Assembly: GCA_023399455.1 (NCBI GenBank)
Contig: JAEWPN010000190.1
Span: forward strand, 1-27,912
DNA: 27,912 nucleotides
DNA from: Bacillota bacterium
GTDB taxonomy: Bacteria; Bacillota; Clostridia; Lachnospirales; Lachnospiraceae
Direction: 5' to 3'
Part shown: positions 1 to 8,453 of the stretch, in pieces
How positions within the stretch are numbered: the first letter of the stretch is position 1
Layout: each line of letters begins with the position of its first letter
Translations under genes and position numbers: made by a program
The notes under the pieces: generated by a model
What the model was told of the DNA's origin: nothing
Seen by the model: only the letters and a program-made list of their open reading frames with translations
The model's database searches: none

Positions 1-73
1 TAACTTTTATTACTATTCAAATATGTTGTAACAATTTCTTTCTTAGTTTGAAAAGAATATTTTGCCATGAAAA

Positions 74-125
74 AACCGACCTCCCAATCGTTAGCTTTTT
101 TTGGTCTAACTTTTTGGGGTCGGTT
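74..125. repeat. Inverted repeat with long loop, possible terminator
   Basis: AACCGACC (74-81) is complementary to GGTCGGTT (118-125), and a smaller GTTAG/CTAAC pair sits inside the loop. Read on the minus strand the stem is followed by six T, as in an intrinsic terminator, but no minus-strand gene is visible to its right. It may be a bidirectional structure or part of a repeat. Confidence 0.45.
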
Positions 126-150
126 CATATCGCAAATGGTAGTTGGTCTT

Positions 151-188
151 TTTTGATGTAATAGGAAGGTGTTCCTATTACATCAAAA
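151..188. repeat. Perfect 17-bp stem-loop
   Basis: TTTTGATGTAATAGGAA (151-167) is the exact reverse complement of 172-188, with a four-base loop (GGTG). The core closely resembles the stem-loop at 9501-9539: both read TG-pyrimidine-AATAG in the left arm and CTATT-purine in the right arm. This suggests a dispersed repeat family. The flanking A/T runs would also let it terminate transcription in either direction. Confidence 0.8.
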
Positions 189-228
189 TGGATGCGCAGC
201 TACGTGCGCGAAGGCACTTTTGCTCATG

Positions 229-243
229 GTAAAACGCTAAACC
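229..243. promoter_or_regulatory. Upstream operator-like site (auxiliary)
   Basis: The site GGTAAAACGCTAAACC is a partial palindrome around a central CG. It shares CGCTAAAC with the site at 349-361 near the predicted transcription start. Two spaced copies of one half-site upstream of a sugar operon that carries its own LacI-family regulator suggest paired binding sites, about 119 bp apart, that could support looping. This is inference from sequence similarity. Confidence 0.4.
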
Positions 244-310
244 TATTTATAAGTATAATTATAAAAAAAAGAATAATAAATATGCAAATTATATAAAAAA
301 TAAAAAAATA

Positions 311-339
311 TTGAAAATTATATAAACATATAATATAAT
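311..339 (+). promoter_or_regulatory. Promoter of the sugar-uptake operon
   Basis: The -35 box is TTGAAA (311-316) and the -10 box is TATAAT (334-339), with a 17-bp spacer. The predicted start is near 346, directly before the operator-like palindrome at 349-360. The sigma-A-type match is strong, although AT-rich surroundings raise the chance of a fortuitous match. Confidence 0.7.
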
Positions 340-348
340 AATATAAAG

Positions 349-360
349 TTAAGCGCTAAA
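349..360. promoter_or_regulatory. LacI-type operator at the transcription start
   Basis: TTAAGCGCTAAA is a near-perfect palindrome centred on CG, the symmetry typical of LacI/GalR-family operators. It lies about 10 bases after the -10 box, so an occupied site would block initiation. The likely ligand-responsive repressor is the LacI-family protein encoded at 8454-9476. CcpA is an alternative, but the site lacks a clean cre consensus. Confidence 0.55.
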
Positions 361-405
361 CTAAAATCGAACAAATAATGTAGTAAAATTGTGTGGAGGT
401 TAAGA

Positions 406-2163
406 ATGAGTAAAAAGTTAAAGCAAATATTTTCGATGCTGCTGGCAATGACGATGGTAACGGGGCTATTAGGAGGATGCGCAGGCAGTTCCGGTAGCGT
501 GGATACAATTACGGATATAAAGGATACCGGGGCGCAGAATGCCGCAGCTGCATCCGAAGACGGTACTTTGGACCCGTGGCAGTTAGCAGCTACATCGACT
601 TATGAGCCCTACCCTGAAACGGTCACCTATACGATCGGTCTGAGAGTGCGTGCCGATGTAGCATATCCGGAAGGCAGTACGGATACGGCGGAGGAAAGCG
701 CCTATACAAGATTCATGAAATCCAAATTGAACATACAAAATAAGAACGCATTCGAAGCGGCAGACGATAACGACTATAATCAAAAGGTTTCCATGGCAAT
801 CACCAGTGGAGATATTCCGGATATTATGAACGTTACCTATGACGACTTCAAGGAATTGGCCGAGAACGATATGCTGGAGGATTTAACCGAGGCATACAAT
901 AACTGTGCCAGCGATTTGATGAAGGAAATCTATGCGTCCAACGATAATCGGTCCCTGGATATGGCAACCATAGACGGAAAATTATATGCAATTCCCACAA
1001 CGGCTATTTCCAGCGGACCGGAGATGCTCTGGCTTAGGGGGGACTGGATGGATAAGCTCGGTCTGGAGGAGCCCAAGACCTTGGAAGATATAGAGAATAT
1101 CGTTAAGGCCTTTGTAAAACAGGACCCGGGAGAGAACGGTGCAGGGAAGACCGTAGGAATTCCGTTGTGCGTGGACGGAGACACTAATTATATTTACGGA
1201 AACTATTCGGGAGCATATAAAGCCAATAATATTTTTACAAGCTTCGGCGCCTACCCCGAGCAATGGGTGGAGGGCAAGGACGGAACTGCGGTATACGGCT
1301 CGGTGCAGCCGGAGATGAAGCAGGGACTGCAAGTGCTTGCGGACTGGTATAAGGAAGGCGTGATCGACCAGCAGCTGGCGGTCAGGACCTATGACGATAT
1401 CAAGGCACTTGTGACGGATGGAAAATGCGGTTCCTATTTTTGCGGCTGGTGGGCACCCTATGATTTGGCCGGTTCCTATGAGCTGAATCCCGATGTGGAA
1501 TGGCGTGCTTATATTCTGCCCACAGGTTCGGATAACAAGGTAACCATGTGGTCGGGAAATCCCAATCAGAATTATTTCGTAGTACGAAAAGGGTTTGAGC
1601 ATCCGGAACTTCTCGTAAAAGCGAAATCAATCACCTTGGATTACAATCAGGGAGATGCGGCGTATACGGATGAAAGTGCGGAATGTAAGGAATATCTGGA
1701 TTATGTAGCTCATGGCTACGGTGTGGAGGTAATCGGCGGATTCGACTGGTACGATGCTGCTGCGCGTGCATATCAGCACATCAGCGAAGCTATCGACGGA
1801 ACGAGAAATCCGGACGAAATGAATGCCTATGAACATTCCTTGTATGAGTCCTGCACGAAATACCTGGAAGCGGTAAACAATAAGGAAAAGCCTGAAAAAG
1901 CGAACTGGCTGGACTACAATGCCCGTATGGTAGCGAGCAAGCTCATGAATGATACCGAGGTAAATATTGTACAGCCGGTATTCTTCAGCCAGACAGATTC
2001 TATGTCGCTGATGTGGGAAAGTTTAAGAACTCTGGAAAGAACCACCATTCTTAAAATAGTGACAAACGAAATAAGTGTAGATGAATTCGATACTTTTGCA
2101 GAAGAATGGATGAATGCGGGAGGACAGCAAATCACAGAGGAAGTGAACGAAGCGATTAATTAG
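406..2163 (+). CDS. Sugar ABC transporter substrate-binding lipoprotein (LplA/YtcQ type)
   Basis: This 585-aa protein is predicted to capture an oligosaccharide outside the membrane and deliver it to the two permeases encoded next. The N-terminus has a lysine-rich start, a hydrophobic stretch and the lipobox LGGC, so the mature protein should be lipid-anchored on Cys. The body is rich in Trp and Tyr, as expected for a sugar-binding cleft, and its size matches the large binding proteins paired with LplB/YtcP permeases. I chose ATG at 406 because GGAGG (395-399) precedes it properly; the GTG at 391 would put that site inside the gene. A stem-loop after the stop probably keeps its expression above that of the permeases. 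The sugar is inferred from the neighbouring alpha-glucosidases and is not proven. Confidence 0.9.
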   Translation: MSKKLKQIFSMLLAMTMVTGLLGGCAGSSGSVDTITDIKDTGAQNAAAASEDGTLDPWQLAATSTYEPYPETVTYTIGLRVRADVAYPEGSTDTAEESAYTRFMKSKLNIQNKNAFEAADDNDYNQKVSMAITSGDIPDIMNVTYDDFKELAENDMLEDLTEAYNNCASDLMKEIYASNDNRSLDMATIDGKLYAIPTTAISSGPEMLWLRGDWMDKLGLEEPKTLEDIENIVKAFVKQDPGENGAGKTVGIPLCVDGDTNYIYGNYSGAYKANNIFTSFGAYPEQWVEGKDGTAVYGSVQPEMKQGLQVLADWYKEGVIDQQLAVRTYDDIKALVTDGKCGSYFCGWWAPYDLAGSYELNPDVEWRAYILPTGSDNKVTMWSGNPNQNYFVVRKGFEHPELLVKAKSITLDYNQGDAAYTDESAECKEYLDYVAHGYGVEVIGGFDWYDAAARAYQHISEAIDGTRNPDEMNAYEHSLYESCTKYLEAVNNKEKPEKANWLDYNARMVASKLMNDTEVNIVQPVFFSQTDSMSLMWESLRTLERTTILKIVTNEISVDEFDTFAEEWMNAGGQQITEEVNEAIN

Positions 2164-2176
2164 CACTGAACATTAG

Positions 2177-2217
2177 GCCTGAGCCGGTTTAGCTTATCAT
2201 ATCGGTTCAGGCATTTT
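2177..2217 (+). terminator. Attenuating stem-loop between binding protein and permeases
   Basis: GCCTGAGCCG (2177-2186) pairs with CGGTTCAGGC (2203-2212), with one G-T wobble, and is followed by ATTTTT. It lies 13 bases after the binding-protein stop. In sugar transporter operons such hairpins often stabilise the upstream mRNA or reduce readthrough, giving more binding protein than permease. Confidence 0.7.
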
Positions 2218-2256
2218 TCGGGGATCGCGGACTGTGAAGAAAGGTATGGGTTATTT

Positions 2257-3147
2257 ATGAATAGACCGAAAAAGCAAGCATATTATCATTTTATGATGCT
2301 TCCGGGGATGATATTTTTAATCATTTTCAATTTTATTCCTATGGCTGGAATTGTGATGGCATTTCAGAATTTCAGCCCGGTAAAGGGGATCTTGGAATCT
2401 AAATGGGTAGGGCTTGATAATTTTAGATTTATCTTCAGCCTCCCGGATAGCAGACAGATTTTTGTTAATACAATTATCATATCGCTTGGGAAGATTATGC
2501 TTGGAATCCTTATTCCGGTCTGCTTTTCCCTGATGCTGAATGAAATAAAAGTGAAGTTTTTTAAACGAACGGTTCAGACAGTTGTATATATGCCTCATTT
2601 TTTGTCTTGGGTAGTGTTTGCTGCGGTAGTCCAAAGTATATTTTCTTATGACGGGCCGGTCAATGTACTGCTGACGGCAATAGGAATGGAGCCTGTTATG
2701 TTTTTGGGAAGCAACCAATGGTTCCGAACGATAATGGTTACTACCGACAGCTGGAAAGAATTCGGTTATGGCTCGATCATTTATCTGGCGGCGCTTACGG
2801 GAATAGATCCGGGGCTGTATGAAGCGGCATCCATTGACGGGGCAAGCCGGTGGAAAAGGCTTTTGTATATCACCTTGCCGGGAATCATGCCGATTATCCT
2901 CATTATGCTGACGATGGCCCTGCCAAACATTTTGAATGCGGGTTTTGACCAGATTTTCAATCTATACAATCCGCTCGTTTACGAATCGGGAGATATTCTG
3001 GACACCTATGTTTACAGAGTGGGTATGTTAAAAAGGCAATACAGTCTGGGAACGGCAGTGGGATTGATTAAATCTGTAGTCGGAATGATACTCATATTAG
3101 CTGCGAATAAATTGGTCACGACATTTTCCGATCGGAGAATGTTCTAA
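2257..3147 (+). CDS. Sugar ABC transporter permease, LplB/MalF type
   Basis: This 296-aa integral membrane protein should form one half of the translocation channel in the cytoplasmic membrane. It begins with a short cytoplasmic tail and shows about six hydrophobic helices. The cytoplasmic EAA loop, which docks the ATPase, starts near residue 189 (EAASIDGAS...LPGI). The sequence resembles LplB-like permeases that pair with YtcP-like partners and large lipoprotein receptors. The ribosome site before ATG 2257 is weak (AGAAAGG about 12 bases upstream), which fits lower expression than the binding protein. It is separated from the next permease gene by 11 bases. No ATP-binding subunit is encoded here, so a shared MsmX/MsmK-like ATPase elsewhere is likely. 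Confidence 0.93.
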   Translation: MNRPKKQAYYHFMMLPGMIFLIIFNFIPMAGIVMAFQNFSPVKGILESKWVGLDNFRFIFSLPDSRQIFVNTIIISLGKIMLGILIPVCFSLMLNEIKVKFFKRTVQTVVYMPHFLSWVVFAAVVQSIFSYDGPVNVLLTAIGMEPVMFLGSNQWFRTIMVTTDSWKEFGYGSIIYLAALTGIDPGLYEAASIDGASRWKRLLYITLPGIMPIILIMLTMALPNILNAGFDQIFNLYNPLVYESGDILDTYVYRVGMLKRQYSLGTAVGLIKSVVGMILILAANKLVTTFSDRRMF

Positions 3148-3158
3148 GGAGGACAAAG

Positions 3159-4040
3159 ATGAAAAAACGGAAAAAAATAGATTTACTGACCGTATTCATT
3201 TATGCGGTGGTGATAGTGATGGGCCTAAGCTGCCTTCTTCCGCTGCTGAATACGTTGGCGTTATCCTTTAGCAGCAGCGCGGCGGCTACAGCCGGTAAAG
3301 TAGGAATTATACCGGTGAGTTTCACGCTGAGCTCTTATCAGAAGATATTGAATGACCAACAGTTTTGGAGATCCTTTCTCATTTCGGTGTTACGGGTGAT
3401 AGCAGGTACCTCGCTCAATATATTTTTAATAATTACCATGGCCTATCCTTTATCCAAGAGCCGAAGAGACTTCGGTGCGCAGAAAATATACATCAAATTC
3501 GTGATATTTGCTATGCTGTTCAACGGCGGCATGGTTCCTACATACATGGTAGTGCAGAAGCTGGGAATGATCAATACCATCTGGTCTTTGATTTTTCCGG
3601 GAGCGGTGGGTACAGGGAATGTTATCCTGATGATGAACTTTTTCAGGAGCGTACCGAAATCGCTGGAAGAAGCGGCGGAGATTGACGGTGCTACCCCATT
3701 TCAGATTTTATGGAATATATTTATACCGGCATCGAAGCCTTGCATAGCTACTATCGTGCTTTTCTGTATTGTAGGGCACTGGAACGATTTTTTTTCGGGG
3801 ATTCTGTACATAACGAAGGTACATAACTATCCCTTGCAGACCTATATACAAATGATAGCTACCACCTTTGATATTTCCAAAATAACTGATATTAAAAAGC
3901 TGGAAGAATTTCTTGCGGTATCCGAAAAGACGCTGAATTCGGCAAAGATAGTCGTATCTGTCATACCGCTGTTATTGATTTATCCTTTCCTGCAGAAATA
4001 TTTCACCACGGGACTCGTGGTAGGAGCCGTTAAGGAGTGA
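3159..4040 (+). CDS. Sugar ABC transporter permease, YtcP/MalG type
   Basis: This 293-aa protein is the second channel subunit. It has a basic cytoplasmic N-terminus (MKKRKK), about six membrane helices and an EAA loop beginning near residue 170 (EEAAEIDGATPF). AAGGAGG stands seven bases before ATG 3159, a much stronger ribosome site than that of its partner. Its final codons reach to within 12 bases of the GH31 start at 4052, which indicates translational coupling in one operon. Family knowledge places such pairs in oligosaccharide uptake. The substrate is inferred to be an alpha-glucoside from the two cytoplasmic glycosidases that follow. Confidence 0.93.
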   Translation: MKKRKKIDLLTVFIYAVVIVMGLSCLLPLLNTLALSFSSSAAATAGKVGIIPVSFTLSSYQKILNDQQFWRSFLISVLRVIAGTSLNIFLIITMAYPLSKSRRDFGAQKIYIKFVIFAMLFNGGMVPTYMVVQKLGMINTIWSLIFPGAVGTGNVILMMNFFRSVPKSLEEAAEIDGATPFQILWNIFIPASKPCIATIVLFCIVGHWNDFFSGILYITKVHNYPLQTYIQMIATTFDISKITDIKKLEEFLAVSEKTLNSAKIVVSVIPLLLIYPFLQKYFTTGLVVGAVKE

Positions 4041-4051
4041 GAGAAGGACGA

Positions 4052-6442
4052 ATGAAGAAAATATATAGAATTGATGCCAGCGGAAGGGCACTGGAAGAAA
4101 ATATAGTACACCGAGGAGAGCTTCGCATTACATTGCTGACCCCTGCGCTTCTTAGGATAGAATACAACCGGGAAGAGGACTTTGTGGACGCGCCTACGCA
4201 GGTGGTATGGTTCCGGGATTTTCCTGTCGTCGATTATTGTTTGGAGGAGTCGGAGGGAAGTCTGTTTCTGGAAACTGCGCGGATATGCCTTAAATATAAC
4301 AAGGACAGTAATGCGGAGGATTTTCTGACCATCAGGATAAAGGACGAGGCGGGCAAGTATATCGGAAGATGGAAATGGACCGACGAGGTCCTGACGCTAA
4401 AGGGGACTGCCAGAACCCTGGATGAAACGGACGGGGCGGTAACGCTTGAGGAAAGTATTATTTCGAGGCAGGGATATTCTGTTCTGGATGACAGCGCCTC
4501 TTATTTAATAAAAGAAAGCGGTGAACTGACGGGGAGAAAAAGCATCGGCAAGGATATTTACTTCTTTGGATACGGTCATGCCTATCAGGAATGTCTGAAG
4601 GACTTTTTCCGGATGACAGGGAAGCCGCCCATGCTTCCCAGATTCGCTTTCGGTAACTGGTGGAGCCGTTATCACAAATATACGGAAGAGGAATATAAAG
4701 CGCTGATAGAAAGGTTTGAGGAAAATGAGATTCCGCTGTCCGTGGCGGTAATCGATATGGACTGGCATATTACCGAAATTGCTTCCGGCGAAGGGAGCGG
4801 ATGGACGGGATATACATGGAACCGTGAATTGTTTCCGGAGCCGGAGAGGCTTCTTACATGGCTCCATGAAAAAAAGCTTCAGGTATCTCTCAATGTGCAT
4901 CCGGCAGAAGGCGTTTTGTCACATGAGGAGGCTTATGATGAAATGGCAGGAGCCCTCGGTATGGATACAAAGAGGCGGGAGCCCATAGACTTCAACATTT
5001 CTGATCCTGAATTTCTGGAGGCATATTTTCAATATCTGCATGCTCCTAACGAAGCGATGGGAGTGGATTTCTGGTGGGTGGACTGGCAGCAGGGAGAGAA
5101 AAGCGGACTGCCGGGAGTAGATCCGTTATGGCTTCTTAACCACTATCATTACTTGGATAATGGAAAGGAAAATAAGAGGGCACTGATTTTGTCCAGGTAT
5201 GGCGGAGTCGGAAGCCACAGATACCCGGTGGGATTTTCCGGCGATTCTATTATATCGTGGGAAACTCTGAAGTTTCAGCCATATTTTACGGCGACTGCGG
5301 CTAATATCGGATACGGATGGTGGAGCCATGACATTGGCGGCCATATGCTGGGGGCATATGATGAAGAATTGCAGATCCGCTGGGTTCAGTTCGGCGCGTT
5401 TTCTCCTATTTGCCGTATACACAGCTCGGCAAGCCCTTTCAATCATAAGGAACCATGGAACTATTCCGTAGAGACCAATATGATCGTTACGAAGTACTTG
5501 CGCCTGAGGCATCAATTGATTCCCTATCTGTATACAATGAACAAGGTTTTTTCCTCGGAAGGGGTCCCGCTGTTAAGACCCTTGTATTATGAGTATCCGG
5601 AAAAAGAGGAAGCGTATCGTATGCCGAATGAATACTTTTTTGGAAACCAGATGCTTTGCATTCCCATTACCACGCCTGTTATCGATGCAATACGGGTGGC
5701 GAAGGTGAGCGCTTGGATTCCGGAGGGTACGTATATCGATTGGTTCACCGGTATGATTTACAGAGGCGAACGCAGGATCGATCTTTACCGGGGAATCGGG
5801 GAAATGCCTGTGCTTCTTAAGGCGGGAGCCATTGTACCGCTTAATGGTGATAAGAAGAGAGAAAACGGTGCGGATAATCAGGACTTATTGGAACTGATAG
5901 TAGCCGCAGGGGCGGACGGAGAATTCGAATTATATGAGGACGATGGTATCAGCCTGCTTTTTGAAAAGGGAGAGTATGTGACCACGCAGTTTGAGCTGGA
6001 TTACAGGAAAGGCGGAGAGCTTCGGATCCATGGAGCAAACGGCGACTTGAAATTAATACCGGAGAAAAGAAAATACCGGATCCGCTTCCTCGGATTTGAA
6101 AAACCGGACACGATATGGGTAAAAAGAGATGACACATTAGCAGAACTATCGTTTTACTATGAAACGATAAGGAATGAAGTAGTGCTGGAATTAGAGGCAG
6201 GAGCTGCTGAAGAGGTCAGTATATCCTTTCAAGGGGGCATGCGCTTAGGAAGCAATAAAGTACCGGAGAGATGCTTTCTGCTGCTGGATAAGGCTAAAAT
6301 CGAATATAGCGAAAAAGAGAAAATTTATAATATAATCACAAAAAGCACATGCGGCAGGGCTTTGACAGGCTTGCTGAGCTTAAATATAAATGCTGAGCTT
6401 TACGGAGCGATTCATGAACTGCTGCTTGCAGAGGAAGAATGA
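4052..6442 (+). CDS. Glycoside hydrolase family 31, alpha-glucosidase-like
   Basis: This 796-aa enzyme is predicted to remove alpha-linked sugar residues from imported oligosaccharides with retention of configuration. It lacks a signal peptide, so it acts in the cytoplasm. The order is an N-terminal beta domain (about 1-195), a TIM barrel (about 200-520) and C-terminal beta domains. The likely nucleophile is Asp344 in FWWVDWQQG and the likely acid/base is Asp398 in GFSGDS, followed by the family motif SHDIGGH. The nucleophile loop differs from the usual WNDMNE of classic alpha-glucosidases, so the exact linkage or sugar (glucose, xylose, galactose) cannot be assigned. I chose ATG 4052; the in-frame GTG at 4037 overlaps the upstream stop and has its ribosome site too close. 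Confidence 0.9.
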   Translation: MKKIYRIDASGRALEENIVHRGELRITLLTPALLRIEYNREEDFVDAPTQVVWFRDFPVVDYCLEESEGSLFLETARICLKYNKDSNAEDFLTIRIKDEAGKYIGRWKWTDEVLTLKGTARTLDETDGAVTLEESIISRQGYSVLDDSASYLIKESGELTGRKSIGKDIYFFGYGHAYQECLKDFFRMTGKPPMLPRFAFGNWWSRYHKYTEEEYKALIERFEENEIPLSVAVIDMDWHITEIASGEGSGWTGYTWNRELFPEPERLLTWLHEKKLQVSLNVHPAEGVLSHEEAYDEMAGALGMDTKRREPIDFNISDPEFLEAYFQYLHAPNEAMGVDFWWVDWQQGEKSGLPGVDPLWLLNHYHYLDNGKENKRALILSRYGGVGSHRYPVGFSGDSIISWETLKFQPYFTATAANIGYGWWSHDIGGHMLGAYDEELQIRWVQFGAFSPICRIHSSASPFNHKEPWNYSVETNMIVTKYLRLRHQLIPYLYTMNKVFSSEGVPLLRPLYYEYPEKEEAYRMPNEYFFGNQMLCIPITTPVIDAIRVAKVSAWIPEGTYIDWFTGMIYRGERRIDLYRGIGEMPVLLKAGAIVPLNGDKKRENGADNQDLLELIVAAGADGEFELYEDDGISLLFEKGEYVTTQFELDYRKGGELRIHGANGDLKLIPEKRKYRIRFLGFEKPDTIWVKRDDTLAELSFYYETIRNEVVLELEAGAAEEVSISFQGGMRLGSNKVPERCFLLLDKAKIEYSEKEKIYNIITKSTCGRALTGLLSLNINAELYGAIHELLLAEEE

Positions 6443-6457
6443 AAGAGGATAAATCTT

Positions 6458-8362
6458 ATGGAAAAATGGCTTCAAAGTGTCTATTCCGATGGAACAGGAC
6501 ATTACGTCAGCGAGCCTTATCCTGCAAAGGGTGAATGGGTCGATATACAAATCAGAATGTTGAAAAATAAAAGTGTAAAGCATGTGCTTCTGCGTTCTAG
6601 AGAATTTGGAATTGAAAAATTAACAGAGATGAAGTTGTTTAAAACGAAAAATGGATTGGATTATTATAAGGCGCAGGTTCGGATAAACGATCCGGTATAC
6701 CGCTACCAATTCTACTTGGCTACGGAAGAGAAAATTTATTATTATACGCAGCACCGTATCACGGATCATATTCCCGATGAATCGAGGGACTTTGTAATAC
6801 TTGCGGACTATCATCCTGCCAAATGGATAAAGGAATCTGTTTTTTATCAGATTTTCCCTGACAGGTTCTGCAACGGAAATGAAAAAATCAGCGTTAAGGA
6901 CGGGGAATACAGCTATCAGGGGCATCCTGCCATTCGGGTAAAAAAATGGAATACGCCTGCTGCAGACTATGGGCAGACGCACGCTCTTGATTTTTATGGG
7001 GGAGACCTGGAGGGAGTCATCAAGAAGCTGGATTATCTATCGGAGCTTGGTATAAATGCCATATATCTGAACCCTATTTTCACATCCCCCTCGGTGCATA
7101 AATATGACAGTCTGGATTATTACCATGTGGATACTCATTTGGGCGGGGACGCAGCGCTGAAAATGCTGATTAAAAAATTGCATGAGAGAGATATGAAGCT
7201 CATGCTGGATATTTCAATCAATCACACAAGCTCCGCCGCACAGTGGTTCAATAAAGAGAACGAATTTTATCAAGCTTGTGTGGGAGCGTATCAAAATCCT
7301 GAATCGGCGCTTCGCAAGTTTTATTTTTGGGACGAAAAGGGAAATTATGATACATGGTGCGGAGTGAAGACTATGCCTAAGCTCAACTATGGGTCTGAGG
7401 AGTTGAGAAGAAAGGTATATAAGAATAGAAACTCCGTACTTAAAAAGTGGATGAAAGAGCCTTACGGGATCGATGGCTGGAGATTTGATGTGGCGGATTG
7501 TCTGGCGAGAAACGAGGTGACGGATGTACATGAGGAAGTTCTTAAGGAGATAAGACAGGAACTTAAGTCCGAAAATCCCGATATTTATTTGCTGGCGGAG
7601 GACTGGGCGGACTGTTCGGAGGATCTGAAAGGAGACGCATGGGACGGAACGATGAATTATTACGGCTGTGCCCGGCCGATTCGTGAATTTGTGGGGGAAA
7701 TCGATTTATTTCATGTAAGGAACCCGATACTCAGCCGCGTAACCTGTAAAATGACGGCGAAACAGTTGGCGGAAAGAATTACACAATTTTATGCGAAACT
7801 TCCCTGCTCCGTACAGTATCAGATGTTCAACCTGCTGAACAGCCATGATGTGACCAGACTTTATAATAATCCTGAGGTGAACACGGAAGAGCACAGAGGG
7901 GCGGTCGTGATGATGTTTGCATTGCCGGGGTGTCCTAATGTTTATTATGGAGATGAGATCCTTTTGGAGGGGGGGATTGATTCTATAGAGAGCTGCCGTT
8001 ATCCCATGAATTGGAACCGGAAGGAGGAATTTGCGGAGATTTATGAATTCTACCGGAAGCTGGCATGGCTGAAGAGAAATTCCCAGGCGATGCAGGACGG
8101 GGGATTTCAGGTTTTTTGGGATAAGGATTACATATTTGCTTTCTCCAGATTTACGGAAAAGGAGGTTATCTTTGTTGTTTGTTCGACGGATGACAAAGAA
8201 TATGAAATAATTCTTCCGATTGAGAATTATGGATTAGAGCATTTTCGGGAAAAAGAGGATTACTTCGGCGTTCCTTTGGATACGGAAAAAAGGGATGGAA
8301 AAATAATATGTCACATAAAACCCCACCAAAGTTATCTGATGAGGGTGCCCATAGAAAAATAA
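6458..8362 (+). CDS. GH13 alpha-glycosidase (neopullulanase/cyclomaltodextrinase-like)
   Basis: This 634-aa enzyme should hydrolyse alpha-1,4 bonds in maltodextrins, cyclodextrins or pullulan-type oligosaccharides inside the cell. Residues 1 to about 125 resemble the CBM34-like N-terminal domain of neopullulanases. The catalytic barrel carries nucleophile Asp344 (GWRFDVAD), acid/base Glu381 (LLAEDW) and the transition-state Asp464 (NSHDVT). No signal peptide is present. It starts 15 bases after the GH31 stop with AGAGGA upstream, so the two glycosidases are co-expressed: this one endo-acting or debranching, the other exo-acting. The length is normal for the subfamily. The precise name among cyclomaltodextrinase, neopullulanase and maltogenic amylase cannot be decided from sequence alone. 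Confidence 0.92.
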   Translation: MEKWLQSVYSDGTGHYVSEPYPAKGEWVDIQIRMLKNKSVKHVLLRSREFGIEKLTEMKLFKTKNGLDYYKAQVRINDPVYRYQFYLATEEKIYYYTQHRITDHIPDESRDFVILADYHPAKWIKESVFYQIFPDRFCNGNEKISVKDGEYSYQGHPAIRVKKWNTPAADYGQTHALDFYGGDLEGVIKKLDYLSELGINAIYLNPIFTSPSVHKYDSLDYYHVDTHLGGDAALKMLIKKLHERDMKLMLDISINHTSSAAQWFNKENEFYQACVGAYQNPESALRKFYFWDEKGNYDTWCGVKTMPKLNYGSEELRRKVYKNRNSVLKKWMKEPYGIDGWRFDVADCLARNEVTDVHEEVLKEIRQELKSENPDIYLLAEDWADCSEDLKGDAWDGTMNYYGCARPIREFVGEIDLFHVRNPILSRVTCKMTAKQLAERITQFYAKLPCSVQYQMFNLLNSHDVTRLYNNPEVNTEEHRGAVVMMFALPGCPNVYYGDEILLEGGIDSIESCRYPMNWNRKEEFAEIYEFYRKLAWLKRNSQAMQDGGFQVFWDKDYIFAFSRFTEKEVIFVVCSTDDKEYEIILPIENYGLEHFREKEDYFGVPLDTEKRDGKIICHIKPHQSYLMRVPIEK

Positions 8363-8390
8363 ACATAGAAAAATTATGAGAAAGGCTAAC

Positions 8391-8419
8391 TGTTTTTTGC
8401 CGGGGAAATAGGGTATAAT
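8391..8419 (+). promoter_or_regulatory. Possible promoter of the LacI-family regulator
   Basis: A perfect TATAAT lies at 8414-8419, with only a weak -35 (TGTTTT, 8391-8396) 17 bases upstream. No CGCTAAAC-type operator is seen here, so autoregulation is not evident. The regulator could also be expressed by readthrough from the glycosidase genes. Confidence 0.45.
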
Positions 8420-8453
8420 GTTCTTATAATAACTATTTTAAAGGAGCATCGGT

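Larger units (their letters stand above)
1..405. other. Non-coding leader region upstream of the sugar-uptake operon
   Basis: I see no convincing gene in the first 405 bases. The stretch is very AT-rich, especially 240-345. It holds a long-loop inverted repeat (74-125), a perfect 17-bp stem-loop (151-188), two operator-like sites sharing CGCTAAAC (235-242 and 354-361) and a good promoter (311-339). Each is listed separately. The gene to the left lies outside the window, so its 3' end and terminator cannot be judged. Confidence 0.7.

Noticed and set aside
982..1602. Long minus-strand open frame opposite the binding-protein gene
   Set aside because: It overlaps a well-supported gene, has no ribosome site, and its product is unlike any family. 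It is a shadow of codon bias on the other strand.
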